Assembly (NCBI GenBank): GCA_964521865.1 | Contig: CAZFTJ010000004.1 | Location: 62,001 to 126,000, forward strand | Direction: 5' to 3' | Length of the DNA: 64,000 bases | Origin: CAYSRJ01 sp964521865 | GTDB lineage: Bacteria > Spirochaetota > B62-G9 > DRHN01 | Shown: piece by piece, positions 51,615 through 60,471 of the stretch | Numbering within the stretch: the stretch's first letter is position 1 | Layout: each line of letters begins with the position of its first letter | Notes under the pieces: generated by a model | What the model was told of the DNA's origin: nothing | Database searches by the model: none | What the model saw: the letters and a program-made list of their open reading frames with translations, nothing else | Program-made: the position numbers and the translations under genes

Positions 51615-52664
51615 ATGAAAAAAGATATCGGAATGGGTGTTATCGGTGTGGGGATGGGCCTCGACCTTTTATATTTGAACGATAATCCAGAGTCCCGTTT
51701 TGAGGTACGGGCCCTCTGTGCCGTACATGAGGACAAAGTCAAAAAAATAGGTGCCGAGCACAATATCCCGTTCACAACCACCGACTATCAGAAACTTATC
51801 AAACGCGACGATGTCCAGGTCGTTGCCGTGTACTCACCCGACCACCTGCATGCCCGTCATATTCTCGATTCACTCGATGCCGGGAAGCACGTTATAGTCA
51901 CAAAACCGATGGTTACGAGCCTCGACGATGCCTTGAAAATTGTAAAGAAGACCGAAAAAACGGGACTGAAATTCCTGGTGGGAGAAACCTGCCGCTTCTA
52001 CACCGCATTCGTTACGGTAAAGAGAATGTACGATGACGGCGACCTCGGTGAAATCATCTTTTCAGAAGCCCACTATGCGCATGACCTGAGGGACATTATC
52101 ATACAAACGCCATGGCGCATTGAAATGCCTCAGGATTTCATGTACGGCGGGTGCTGCCATCCCGTGAGCTCTCTGGTGTGGTTTTGCGGTGCCGTTGAAG
52201 AAGTGGAGGCATACGGCATTAACAGTGGTGTAAATCACGGCTACCCGATAGAGGACACGTATCTCATAAATCTCAAGTTTGCAAATGGTAAAATAGGGAG
52301 GGTGCTCGGCGCGTACGGCCTGGTCGAGCCCCCGATGCCGATGATGGGGCTCAATATCTATGGAACACAGGGGAGCGCTATTGCCGATTTCCACGATTTT
52401 CGGCCGTCGCATACCAGGGTGATACTTGACAAGATCGAGACAAAACCCGCCATGAACATGGAATTTTCCGCCGATTTCAAAGGAGCCTACGGTCAGGGCG
52501 ACGCCGTACGGAGGTACATGAAGAATTTCGAAGACTGCGTCGTGAATAATGCGCATTCTCTCATCGACGCACGGGAGGGGGTAAAAACGATCGCTGCTCT
52601 TTCCGCCGCATGGGACTCGATTCGAAGCGGCGGAAAACCGGTTAGGGTGCACTCAGATTTGTAG
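51615..52664 (+). CDS. Gfo/Idh/MocA-family oxidoreductase
   Basis: A 349-residue NAD(P)-dependent sugar dehydrogenase. The Rossmann motif is GMGVIGVGMGLDLLYLND and the EKP-like catalytic segment reads HVIVTKPMVTSLDDALKIV, with Thr in place of the usual Glu. The C-terminal substrate domain includes YGGCCHPVSSLVWF (His). AGGAGG lies 6 nt before the ATG. It is the first gene of the operon that continues with the dipeptide-type transporter, so its substrate is probably what that transporter imports. Confidence 0.9.
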   Translation: MKKDIGMGVIGVGMGLDLLYLNDNPESRFEVRALCAVHEDKVKKIGAEHNIPFTTTDYQKLIKRDDVQVVAVYSPDHLHARHILDSLDAGKHVIVTKPMVTSLDDALKIVKKTEKTGLKFLVGETCRFYTAFVTVKRMYDDGDLGEIIFSEAHYAHDLRDIIIQTPWRIEMPQDFMYGGCCHPVSSLVWFCGAVEEVEAYGINSGVNHGYPIEDTYLINLKFANGKIGRVLGAYGLVEPPMPMMGLNIYGTQGSAIADFHDFRPSHTRVILDKIETKPAMNMEFSADFKGAYGQGDAVRRYMKNFEDCVVNNAHSLIDAREGVKTIAALSAAWDSIRSGGKPVRVHSDL

Positions 52665-52782
52665 AAGGATCGCCAAAAAATTTACTGCATTTTCCGGAAG
52701 GAGGTGATACTGCAAAAATAACAAGCGATAAATAGTTTGACTTTTTTCATCAGAAAATTTTAAATAGCGAAAGGGGGAGGTA

Positions 52783-54420
52783 ATGATCTGGAATAAGAAA
52801 AAAAGAAGATGGAAGGTCTTGGTTGTAATCCTCGTTGTACTTTTCGTTGCGACTTTTTCAGTTTCGGCAAAAAAGGAAGCCGAAAAACCCGCACCTGCAA
52901 AGGTTGAAGGAAAGCTTGTAGAAGGAGGCGGCCTTGTATACGGGACGTGGCAATCACCCGACAATCTGGATTCTCAGGTCACCGGACTGCAGATTGTTTT
53001 CGCCATAGGAACCCAGATACACGACCCGCTGCTTCGGCAGAAGCCCGGAGATACGAAAATATATCCGGGGCTTGCCGAGTCCTTTGAGGTCTCAAATGAT
53101 GCGAAAGAGTATATCTTTCATCTGAGAAGAGACGTCAAATTTCATGATGGCACGCCGTTTAATGCCCAGGCGGTCAAGTTCAGTCTCGACAGGCTCGCAA
53201 ACCCGGAAACCAGGTCTATTGCCGCACGCGGGGCCCTCGGGCCGTATGATTCAACGGAGGTTCTGGACGACTACACGGTAAAGGTCACGTTCAAGGAGTC
53301 GTTTGCCGGTTTTCTCAACATGGTCTGTACTGCCTATGTCCCGATTTTGTCTCCGTCCGCAGTTAAAAAATGGGGCGATCAGTACCAGTTCCACATTACA
53401 GGAACAGGCCCTTTTATGCTGAAGGAATACGTGCCGGACGACCACGTAACGCTCGTCAGGTTCCCCGATTACAACTGGGGTCCGCAGTGGGATCACAAAG
53501 GTCCTGCCCATATCGACAGCATCACCTACAAGATCATTCCCGAGGACCTCACACGGGTCAGCACGCTCAAAACAGGCGAGACGAACATCATCGACAATGT
53601 GCGGTCTCATGACCTGCCGGATCTCGAGAAGGACCCGAATATAAAACTGGCCATTACACCCGTTGCGGGAGCTCCGTGGATTCTACTCCTCAATTACCAG
53701 AAATTCCCGACAAACGAGAAGGCGGTACGCCAGGCCGTGGAGTATGCAATCGACCGCGATACACTCGTAAACCTTCTCTACAAAGGGACGAACGAGCCGA
53801 GCTACTCCCCGCTTGAAAAGAACACTCTCGGGTACAATCCGGAAATCGACAGAATATATTCCTACGATCCCGAAAGGGCAAAACAGATTCTGGATAACGT
53901 CGGATGGAAGAAAAGCCCAGACGGTATACGGCAGAAGGACGGCAAGAAGCTGAAGCTCGTGTGGGTTATCTGGTCGGGCGGTGCCATGGAGGAACCGGCA
54001 TCGGTCGTTCAGGACCAGCTGAGACAAATCGGTATGGATGTGGAAATCCAGAGCTTCGACGTCGGGACCGCTTTCGGAAAGTGGAATTCCGGCGATCTCA
54101 ATATCGCAATGCCATTCTACGTATGGGCCGACCCGATGTTCATGCAATCCTGGTACGGGAGCAAATTCATCGGCTCGAGCAACTGGGGGCATGTGAGCGA
54201 CCCAGAGCTTGACAGGCTTCTTTCCCAGGCAGAAAAATCGCCGGATCGGAAAATCCGTGCCGAAGCATACAAAAAAGTCCAGAGATGGCTTATGGAGAGC
54301 GGTGTCACGGTACCGCTTTTCGGCAAGTCCTTAGCTCTTGCCATGAGCAAGGATATAGAGGGAATCGAGTATGAAATAACCGGTCTTCCTCTTTTCTTCG
54401 AGACGCATTTCGTAAAATAA
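52783..54420 (+). CDS. Dpp/Opp-type ABC transporter substrate-binding protein
   Basis: A 545-residue family 5 binding protein. A signal segment (VLVVILVVLFVATFSVSA) and KKEAEKPAPAKVEG linker precede the domain. Characteristic parts are IHDPLLRQKPGDTKIYPGLAESF, YIFHLRRDVKFHDGTPFNAQ (the family signature), TGTGPFMLKEY and PEDLTRVSTLKTGETNI. GGGGGAGG lies 4 nt before the ATG. Family members bind peptides, but also nickel, glutathione and oligosaccharides. Confidence 0.93.
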   Translation: MIWNKKKRRWKVLVVILVVLFVATFSVSAKKEAEKPAPAKVEGKLVEGGGLVYGTWQSPDNLDSQVTGLQIVFAIGTQIHDPLLRQKPGDTKIYPGLAESFEVSNDAKEYIFHLRRDVKFHDGTPFNAQAVKFSLDRLANPETRSIAARGALGPYDSTEVLDDYTVKVTFKESFAGFLNMVCTAYVPILSPSAVKKWGDQYQFHITGTGPFMLKEYVPDDHVTLVRFPDYNWGPQWDHKGPAHIDSITYKIIPEDLTRVSTLKTGETNIIDNVRSHDLPDLEKDPNIKLAITPVAGAPWILLLNYQKFPTNEKAVRQAVEYAIDRDTLVNLLYKGTNEPSYSPLEKNTLGYNPEIDRIYSYDPERAKQILDNVGWKKSPDGIRQKDGKKLKLVWVIWSGGAMEEPASVVQDQLRQIGMDVEIQSFDVGTAFGKWNSGDLNIAMPFYVWADPMFMQSWYGSKFIGSSNWGHVSDPELDRLLSQAEKSPDRKIRAEAYKKVQRWLMESGVTVPLFGKSLALAMSKDIEGIEYEITGLPLFFETHFVK

Positions 54421-54480
54421 GGATCTTGATACATTCGGGCACAGTCTGTCCAGGTTGTGCCCGAATAGCAGAGAGGAACG

Positions 54481-55404
54481 GTGGGAAGGTACATCCTGAA
54501 ACGGCTTATACTGGCAGTACCCACACTTCTTGGCGTTATAATCGGCGCCTTCTTCATTATTCACCTGGTTCCCGGCGATCCTGTTGAGGTTATGCTGTTC
54601 GGCGCGAACCCCACTCCGGAGCAGATAACTCAGTTGAGAGAACAGCTCGGTCTCGACCAGCCGCTGTACAGGCAGTTTGCACGTTACTTCTGGGGCGTTA
54701 TCCGGGGCGACATGGGAGAATCCATTCAGCGGCACAGGCCCGTCAGCAAGGAAATCGGTGAACGCCTGGTTCCTACATTGAAGCTTACCTTTTTTGGAAT
54801 GGGAATAGCGATTGTATTCGGCTTTACAATGGGAATTGTCGCGGCACTGCGTCCCAACTCATGGATCGATAACCTGTGTATGAGTGCCTCGAATATTGCG
54901 GTTGCGATTCCCGCATTCTGGCTCGGTATTATTCTTATTCTGTTCTTCGCACTGCATCTCGGCTGGTTTCCCGCCACCGGTCAGGGGGGAGGAAAACGGC
55001 TCATACTCCCAGCGCTGTCACTCGGCATCGGCTATTCAGCGATTATTGCACGACTCGTCCGCGCGAACCTCATTCAGGTGCTGGAAAAGGAGTATATTCT
55101 CACAGCGCGCTCAAAGGGACTCGTGGAACGGACGGTACTCTTCCGCCATGCCCTGAAAAACGCCCTGATACCCGTTATCACCATGATAGGCCTGCAATTC
55201 GGAAACATGATGGGAGCAGCTGTCGTTATCGAAATGCTCTTCGCCCGTATCGGGCTGGGAAGGCTCCTCGTTACCGCTATCCTCCAGCGGGATTATCCCC
55301 TTATACAGGGAACAATTCTTGTATTCGGTTTTATATACATTATTTCGAATTTAATAATCGACCTGCTGTATTCTCTGGTCGATCCGCGCATCCGTTATGC
55401 GTAA
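54481..55404 (+). CDS. Dpp/Opp-type ABC transporter permease (DppB-like)
   Basis: A 307-residue permease starting with GTG, MGRYILKRLILAVPTLLGVIIGAFFIIHLVPGDPVEVML, the standard DppB N-terminus. The EAA-loop region is RSKGLVERTVLFRHALKNALIPVITMIG, and the end is YIISNLIIDLLYSLVDPRIRYA. AGAGGA lies just before the start. It is the first of the two permeases. Confidence 0.94.
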   Translation: MGRYILKRLILAVPTLLGVIIGAFFIIHLVPGDPVEVMLFGANPTPEQITQLREQLGLDQPLYRQFARYFWGVIRGDMGESIQRHRPVSKEIGERLVPTLKLTFFGMGIAIVFGFTMGIVAALRPNSWIDNLCMSASNIAVAIPAFWLGIILILFFALHLGWFPATGQGGGKRLILPALSLGIGYSAIIARLVRANLIQVLEKEYILTARSKGLVERTVLFRHALKNALIPVITMIGLQFGNMMGAAVVIEMLFARIGLGRLLVTAILQRDYPLIQGTILVFGFIYIISNLIIDLLYSLVDPRIRYA

Positions 55405-55452
55405 TACTACCGGCGGCATTAATAATCGGCTCCTTCCCGGAGGGTGCAAACA

Positions 55453-56373
55453 ATGGCGTTCAAGTCTGTGATGAAGAGGAAGGTGGATCATCTCCTTCAA
55501 TCCGAGTCCAGGGGCTTGAAAAACCTGCGGGAGTTTTTCGCCCGGTTCAAACAGAATACCGCTGCTCTCATGAGCGCCGGTGTTCTGCTTGTAATGATTG
55601 TCGTAGCGGCATTCGGTCCATCTTTCGCTCCGTATGATCCGGATAAAGTGGGAACAGGCCCCCGACTCGAATCACCGGGTGCACAATTTATTTTCGGTAC
55701 CGATCAGTTTGGAAGGGACGTGTTCAGCCGTGTTCTGTACGGTACCCGCCTTACGCTGCAGGCATCCGTTATTGCTGTTGCGGTTGCAGCAGGCATCGGC
55801 ATTCCGCTTGGACTTATCGCCGGATATGCCGGCAGATGGATCGATGCAATTATTTCCAGGATCATCGATATCCTGCTCGCATTTCCGGGCATTCTCCTCG
55901 CTTTGATCGTCGTTGCTATTCTTGGTACCGGGCTTACAAAAGTTCAGATAGCGGTGGGAGTCTCTCTCATTCCTGCATATGCGAGGCTCGTACGCGGCAG
56001 CGTGCTGTCTGCAAAGGAAAATGTATACGTCGAGGCGGCACGGGCGGGGGGATGCAGCACCTTCAGGATTGCCACAAGGCACATTCTTCCCAATATCTTC
56101 GTTCCTCTTCTGGTGCTCACCACTACCGCCATCGGCTGGGCCATCATCATTGCAACATCGATCAACTTTATCGGACTCGGCGTGCAGCCGCCGACTCCTG
56201 AATGGGGTGCAGACCTGGGGAATGCAAGAAGCTATCTCGGTGTGGCGTGGTGGCCCGGTACCTTCCCGGGGCTTGCCATTCTTGTGACGATTCTCGCAAT
56301 CAACCTGATAGGCGACGGGCTTCAGAACGCTCTTGACCCCAGACTCAAAAGCAGGGGGTTGAGGGAAAAATGA
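55453..56373 (+). CDS. Dpp/Opp-type ABC transporter permease (DppC-like)
   Basis: A 306-residue permease. FAPYDPDKVGTGPRLESPGAQFIFGTDQFGRDVFSRVLYG is the typical DppC N-terminal region, and VEAARAGGCSTFRIATRHILPNI the ATPase-contact loop. It ends NLIGDGLQNALDPRLKSRGL. The ATG at 55453 has GGAGG 9 nt upstream; a GTG 9 bp earlier is in frame. It overlaps the next gene by 4 bp. Confidence 0.93.
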   Translation: MAFKSVMKRKVDHLLQSESRGLKNLREFFARFKQNTAALMSAGVLLVMIVVAAFGPSFAPYDPDKVGTGPRLESPGAQFIFGTDQFGRDVFSRVLYGTRLTLQASVIAVAVAAGIGIPLGLIAGYAGRWIDAIISRIIDILLAFPGILLALIVVAILGTGLTKVQIAVGVSLIPAYARLVRGSVLSAKENVYVEAARAGGCSTFRIATRHILPNIFVPLLVLTTTAIGWAIIIATSINFIGLGVQPPTPEWGADLGNARSYLGVAWWPGTFPGLAILVTILAINLIGDGLQNALDPRLKSRGLREK

Positions 56374-57365
56374 GCACTGCTCTGAAGAACAGCACAGCAC
56401 TCCTGCGCGTTATTAATCTTCATACCTCTTTTTTTGTTCGAAGAGGTGTTGTCCGTGCTGTCGACGGTGTATCCTTCGACATTGAGAGAGGCGAGATGCT
56501 CGGTGTTGTCGGAGAAAGCGGATGCGGTAAAAGTATAACCGGACTGTCAATAATGAGGCTCGTTCCTTTTCCCGGCCGTATCCTTGAAGGAGAAATACTG
56601 TTCGATGATCGGGACCTTTTCAGTCTCAGTGAAAATGAAATACGTCAAATTAGAGGCAGCCGCATCGCAATGATATTTCAGGACCCGATGACATCGCTTA
56701 ACCCGGTGCTCACAATTTCCCGGCAGCTCACCGAATCGCTGAAAACTCATACACCGTGCAGCAGCGGGGAAGCCCGTGCGAAGGCGGTAGAGCTTTTGAA
56801 AAGGGTCGGCATCCCCTCGCCTGAAAAAAGGATCAACGATTACCCCCATCAGTTTTCGGGCGGCATGCGTCAGCGCGTCATGATCGCCATGGCGATATCC
56901 TGCTCACCGGAGCTCCTCATAGCGGATGAGCCGACTACTGCGCTCGATGTAACGATACAGGCACAGATCCTTGAGCTCATGAAGAAGATCTGTGAGGATC
57001 TCGGTGCATCTATTATGCTCATCACCCACGACCTCGGTATTGTCGCCGGTCTGTGCCAGCGAGTTGTAGTGATGTACGCAGGGCAGATCGTCGAAAATGC
57101 GCAGGTAAAAGAAATCTATGCAAAACCCAAACACCCGTACACACACGGTCTCCTTACCTCAACACCCAGGATGGACAGGGGGGAAAAACGACTTCAGTCT
57201 ATCGGCGGCCTGCCCCCTTCTCTGCTGAACCCGCCCGTACGGTGTCTGTTTGCACCGCGATGCAGTTTTGCACAGGATATATGCCGAAAAACCAGGCCTG
57301 CTCTTAAAGAGGTATCCGAAGGCCATTTTGCAGCATGTTTCAGAAAGGATGAAAGCCTGTGGTAA
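56370..57365 (+). CDS. Dpp/Opp-type ABC transporter ATPase (DppD-like)
   Basis: A 331-residue ATPase: Walker A GESGCGKS, Q-loop IFQDPMTSLNPV, ABC signature FSGGMRQRVMIAMAI, Walker B LLIADEPTTALDV and switch His MLITHDLG. The C-terminal oligopeptide-transport extension has Cys residues in CLFAPRCSFAQDIC, a common Fe-S-like feature of DppD/OppD. It is translationally coupled to the DppC gene via ATGA. Confidence 0.95.
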   Translation: MSTALKNSTALLRVINLHTSFFVRRGVVRAVDGVSFDIERGEMLGVVGESGCGKSITGLSIMRLVPFPGRILEGEILFDDRDLFSLSENEIRQIRGSRIAMIFQDPMTSLNPVLTISRQLTESLKTHTPCSSGEARAKAVELLKRVGIPSPEKRINDYPHQFSGGMRQRVMIAMAISCSPELLIADEPTTALDVTIQAQILELMKKICEDLGASIMLITHDLGIVAGLCQRVVVMYAGQIVENAQVKEIYAKPKHPYTHGLLTSTPRMDRGEKRLQSIGGLPPSLLNPPVRCLFAPRCSFAQDICRKTRPALKEVSEGHFAACFRKDESLW

Positions 57366-57414
57366 CACAAAAAAGAAGAGCATAACGGAAATAAAAAGGG
57401 CCGGCGGATAGAAG

Positions 57415-58401
57415 ATGTCACATGCAGCAAATATACTCGAGGTCAACAACCTGAAAGTTCACTTCTCGGACAGCGAGAAATTTCTCGGCGCCGGAGGAAA
57501 AAGGAATATCATTCGAGCAGTGGACGGTGTAACCTTCTCCATGCAGAGGGGGGAAGTGCTCGGACTCGTCGGTGAATCCGGATGCGGGAAATCGACGATC
57601 AGCAGGGCTATTCTCCGATTGATTCCCGCTACCGACGGAAGCATTTTTTTTAAAGGAAAAAATCTGTGCGCTCTGAACGAAAGAGAAATGCGTCTCATAC
57701 GCAGGAAAATACAGATTATCTTTCAGGACCCGTATGCATCGCTGAATCCATCCATGACCGTTGAGCAGACAATTTTGGAATTGTTGAAAATACATCACAT
57801 AATCAGCGGCAGAAACAGGAAAAAGAAGGTGAAGGAAATACTGGAGCTCGTTGAAATGGACCCTGAATGTCTCGAACGATACCCGCATGAGTTCAGCGGC
57901 GGACAGCGTCAGCGAATAAGCATTGCCAGGGCTCTTGCAGTAAATCCGGAGTTCATCGCAGCCGACGAACCGGTTTCTGCGCTCGATGTTTCCGTACAGG
58001 CCCAGATTATCAACCTTTTACAGGAGCTGCAGGATAAGCTCAGCCTGACCTATCTTTTTATATCTCACGATTTGAGTGTTGTCCGGCATATCAGTAACCG
58101 TATTGCCATCATGTACCTGGGTAAAATCGTCGAGATTTCGGCTACACCCCATCTGTTCACATCTCCCCTGCACCCCTACTCCCAGGCTCTGCTCTCCGCT
58201 GTTCCCATCCCCGATCCAGAAATCGAGACCACGCGCAAGAGGATCATTCTTACCGGCGAGGTGCCCGGTGCGTATGCAGTCCCGAGCGGATGCAGGTTCC
58301 ATACGCGCTGCCGGGAAAAAATGAACATCTGTTCGAAGCAGGAGCCTGAATTAAGAGAAGTTGCAGGGAACCATTTTGCAGCCTGTCATCTTTATACCTG
58401 A
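57415..58401 (+). CDS. Dpp/Opp-type ABC transporter ATPase (DppF-like)
   Basis: A 328-residue partner ATPase: Walker A GESGCGKS, Q-loop IFQDPYASLNPS, signature FSGGQRQRISIARAL, Walker B FIAADEPVSALDV, switch His LFISHDLS. The Cys-containing tail is CRFHTRCREKMNIC. It completes the five-part transporter. Confidence 0.95.
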   Translation: MSHAANILEVNNLKVHFSDSEKFLGAGGKRNIIRAVDGVTFSMQRGEVLGLVGESGCGKSTISRAILRLIPATDGSIFFKGKNLCALNEREMRLIRRKIQIIFQDPYASLNPSMTVEQTILELLKIHHIISGRNRKKKVKEILELVEMDPECLERYPHEFSGGQRQRISIARALAVNPEFIAADEPVSALDVSVQAQIINLLQELQDKLSLTYLFISHDLSVVRHISNRIAIMYLGKIVEISATPHLFTSPLHPYSQALLSAVPIPDPEIETTRKRIILTGEVPGAYAVPSGCRFHTRCREKMNICSKQEPELREVAGNHFAACHLYT

Positions 58402-58424
58402 TTACATTGATAGCGGAGGACAAT

Positions 58425-58604
58425 ATGCAGATAGGACTTTCAATCGATCCGATCGATCCTGATGTTCCCTTTCGCGACTATATTTCTGCATTGAAGAAGA
58501 TACATTTCAAGGGCGACCTGATCATAGGGTATCAGGGCGACGGAAATAGAGAACAGGCAGTCGTTCAAAGCAAAAGGTACCTCGAGGATATTTTAGGTAC
58601 ATAA
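58425..58604 (+). CDS. 59-residue fragment resembling the C-terminus of a sugar isomerase
   Basis: MQIGLSIDPIDPDVPFRDYI...LIIGYQGDGNREQAVVQSKRYLEDIL resembles the last alpha-beta unit of AP-endonuclease-2-type TIM barrels (usually ...xFxxYxxALKxIxYxGxLxIExxxG...). The rest of the barrel is missing: the upstream bases encode the DppF C-terminus. A GGAGG site 5 nt before the ATG suggests it may still be translated. It could be a remnant of a deletion or a small peptide of new use. Confidence 0.5.
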   Translation: MQIGLSIDPIDPDVPFRDYISALKKIHFKGDLIIGYQGDGNREQAVVQSKRYLEDILGT

Positions 58605-58623
58605 ATCAGATCGGAGGAGACAT

Positions 58624-58971
58624 ATGGAGTTTGATCATATTGGAATGAAAACAACAGAAAAAAAAGAGGGGGAGAGCTGGGTGGAAGCGTCGCGGTGCTG
58701 GGTGACGAGCCCGAAGGAACATCCCTTCCGTGTCGAATGGCTTCGCTACGAACCGGACAGCACCGTACCTGTGCCCGTACAAGAGCGGGCGCATATTGCA
58801 TTCAGGGTTGAAAGTATCGAAGAGGCCTCACAAGGATTGAAGATGTTGATCGAGCCATGGGTTGTGGGAGGTTTTGTGAGGGTCGGCTTTTTTGAGTATA
58901 CTGACGGCACGGTTGTCGAGCTTATGGAGTATCTCAAGGGAAAGGACGCCTGGTTTCACGAAGAGGGATGA
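58624..58971 (+). CDS. VOC-superfamily (glyoxalase/bleomycin-resistance-fold) protein
   Basis: A 115-residue single-domain protein: FDHIGMKT holds the first metal-ligand His, AHIAFRVESIEEA the second His, and TVVELMEYLK the Glu. This His-His-Glu layout is that of metal-dependent VOC enzymes (epimerase, dioxygenase, glyoxalase). GGAGG lies 6 nt before the ATG. It stands within the Gfo/Idh operon. Confidence 0.75.
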   Translation: MEFDHIGMKTTEKKEGESWVEASRCWVTSPKEHPFRVEWLRYEPDSTVPVPVQERAHIAFRVESIEEASQGLKMLIEPWVVGGFVRVGFFEYTDGTVVELMEYLKGKDAWFHEEG

Positions 58972-59133
58972 GAACGAACGACGACATTTTTTTACGGGTG
59001 TCCATTTTTACAACGAGGATGCGCCTCCTAAAAAAGAGCCGATACGGATACGACATTCGGTATAACACAATACAATATAATGTAATTCCACCCCGTGGAC
59101 TGCATTCCCAATGACAGCGAGAGGGAAGATACG

Positions 59134-60150
59134 GTGATTTCCTACTTCGAATACACACGCAAGGACAGAGCCTTTTATGAAAAAAATATAAGGCCGAGAA
59201 TCCCCTCCAGAATCTTTGACATTCATGTACATATCAATCTCACCGAACATGTAATAAATGTTACGCAAAAGCGGCTTCATTCCGACTGGGCGCTGGAATG
59301 CGGCCATATACTCACGACGGACGAGGCCTACTCGTACGCAGCCGCCCTTTTTCCGCACTCCAGATACGCCGTCGCCGGTTTTCCCTGGCCGATCCGGGAA
59401 GCCTATCTCAGGGCGAACAACTCATACCTCGCAGAAATGAGAAAAGCAGGCAGGCTGAAACCCTTTATGTGCGTGAAGCCCGACTGGGACAGTGAGGAAG
59501 TTGAAAAGGCTCTCATTGAAGGGGAGTTTTTCGGGTTCAAACCCTATCCCGATATGGTTTCCGGTGTCAAGGGTGCGAATATCAGCATCTTTGATTTTCT
59601 GCCCCATTCTCAGCTCGAAATTCTGAACAGACACAAAAAAGCGGTTATGCTTCATCTCCCGAGAGAAAAAAGACTTGCGGATGATCAGAACGTAAAAGAG
59701 CTTCTCGACATGCGTGAACAGTACCCCGACATCACCATCATTATCGCTCATTTCGGCAGAAGTTTCTGCCCTGCCTATCTCGAAACCGGCCTTAAAAAGA
59801 TGGGCCGGGCACAAGGGTTTTACTTCGATACATCTGCGGTTATCAACCCCGATGTCTATACTATCGCCTTCGATACCATACCTCCGGAAAATATTTTATT
59901 CGGGTCCGACATGCCCATAACACTGTGGCACGGAAAGAGGGAATGGACAAAAACCCGGTATACCAATATATGCCGCGAGAACTTTTCCTGGAAATCCCGG
60001 CGCATGCCGTCGGAAATCGAAGCAGGATACGTCATTTTTCTCTATGAGGAGGTTCGCGCAATTCTCGACGTCCTCGAGCGCGCCTATCCCGGAGGAAAAC
60101 AGAAAGAACTCGTCTTTTCCCGAAACGCCGAAAGAATTCTCGGATTGTAG
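59134..60150 (+). CDS. Amidohydrolase-family metal-dependent hydrolase
   Basis: A 338-residue TIM-barrel hydrolase: FDIHVHINL holds the HxH, VMLHLPREKR the third His, ITIIIAHFGRSFCP the fourth, and NILFGSDMPITLWHG the Asp. The GTG at 59134 is chosen because AGGGA lies 7 nt upstream; the upstream GTG at 59095 has no ribosome site. It is the last gene of the second catabolic operon and is unlike the 245-residue amidohydrolase at 44710. Confidence 0.83.
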   Translation: MISYFEYTRKDRAFYEKNIRPRIPSRIFDIHVHINLTEHVINVTQKRLHSDWALECGHILTTDEAYSYAAALFPHSRYAVAGFPWPIREAYLRANNSYLAEMRKAGRLKPFMCVKPDWDSEEVEKALIEGEFFGFKPYPDMVSGVKGANISIFDFLPHSQLEILNRHKKAVMLHLPREKRLADDQNVKELLDMREQYPDITIIIAHFGRSFCPAYLETGLKKMGRAQGFYFDTSAVINPDVYTIAFDTIPPENILFGSDMPITLWHGKREWTKTRYTNICRENFSWKSRRMPSEIEAGYVIFLYEEVRAILDVLERAYPGGKQKELVFSRNAERILGL

Positions 60151-60204
60151 GTAACTTGTATACGCACTACCATCCTGCGGCGTTATATTTTGCACCTTTT
60201 ACGA

Positions 60205-60233
60205 TTGACAAGTTAATGTACTTTTACTATTTT
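60205..60233 (+). promoter_or_regulatory. Promoter of the riboswitch-led transcript
   Basis: TTGACA (60205-60210) is consensus; after 17 bp the -10 is TATTTT (60228-60233). Transcription would start around 60240, just before the aptamer-like sequence at 60252. Confidence 0.75.
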
Positions 60234-60251
60234 GCCTGTACAAAAAGAAAC

Positions 60252-60431
60252 GGCGATGAGGTTCGCCTTGAACCGCCCATCCGGGCTCGCGTGTCGGGGG
60301 TTTAGGAAGCGGACGTGCTCGACGACGTTCGTCCCATGTTCGGCTTATCCGACACACGGGTGTCGGCCTGACAAACCTGAATCGGTCTGCGCAGGCCGGC
60401 GAAACAACGAATGGAATGATGACCTCTGCTG
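60252..60431 (+). promoter_or_regulatory. Fluoride (crcB-type) riboswitch with an approximately 130-nt insertion
   Basis: The 5' part GGCGATGAGGTTCGCC is followed by TTGAACCGCCC-ATCC-GGGCT, and the 3' part is TGATGACCTCTGCTG. These equal the ordered elements of known fluoride aptamers: a GGCGA hairpin whose loop (ATGAGGT) pairs with the distal ACCTC, and a GCCC/GGGC stem between. In characterised examples the 3' strand follows GGGCT directly, while here it is separated by bases 60288-60416. The insert can fold on a CGCGTGTCGG/CCGACACACG stem. The distal strand also forms the terminator, as expected of an ON switch. Confidence 0.72.
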
Positions 60432-60453
60432 CACATACAGCGGAGGTTTTTTT
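60422..60453 (+). terminator. Intrinsic terminator of the riboswitch expression platform
   Basis: ACCTCTGCTG and CAGCGGAGGT form a 10-bp stem with loop CACATA, followed by seven T (60447-60453). The left arm is the same sequence that would pair with the aptamer loop, so ligand binding would prevent the terminator. The next gene starts 18 bp later. Confidence 0.9.
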
Positions 60454-60471
60454 ATCAGGAGAACAGCAGCA

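Noticed and set aside
59095..59133. GTG start of the amidohydrolase at 59095
   Set aside because: There is no ribosome site before it, while the GTG at 59134 has AGGGA at proper distance.
60250..60450. TPP or cobalamin riboswitch
   Set aside because: An AACCTGA-like string is present, but the TPP core with its flanking CTGAGA and the cobalamin GCCACTG box are both absent; the fluoride pattern fits more elements.
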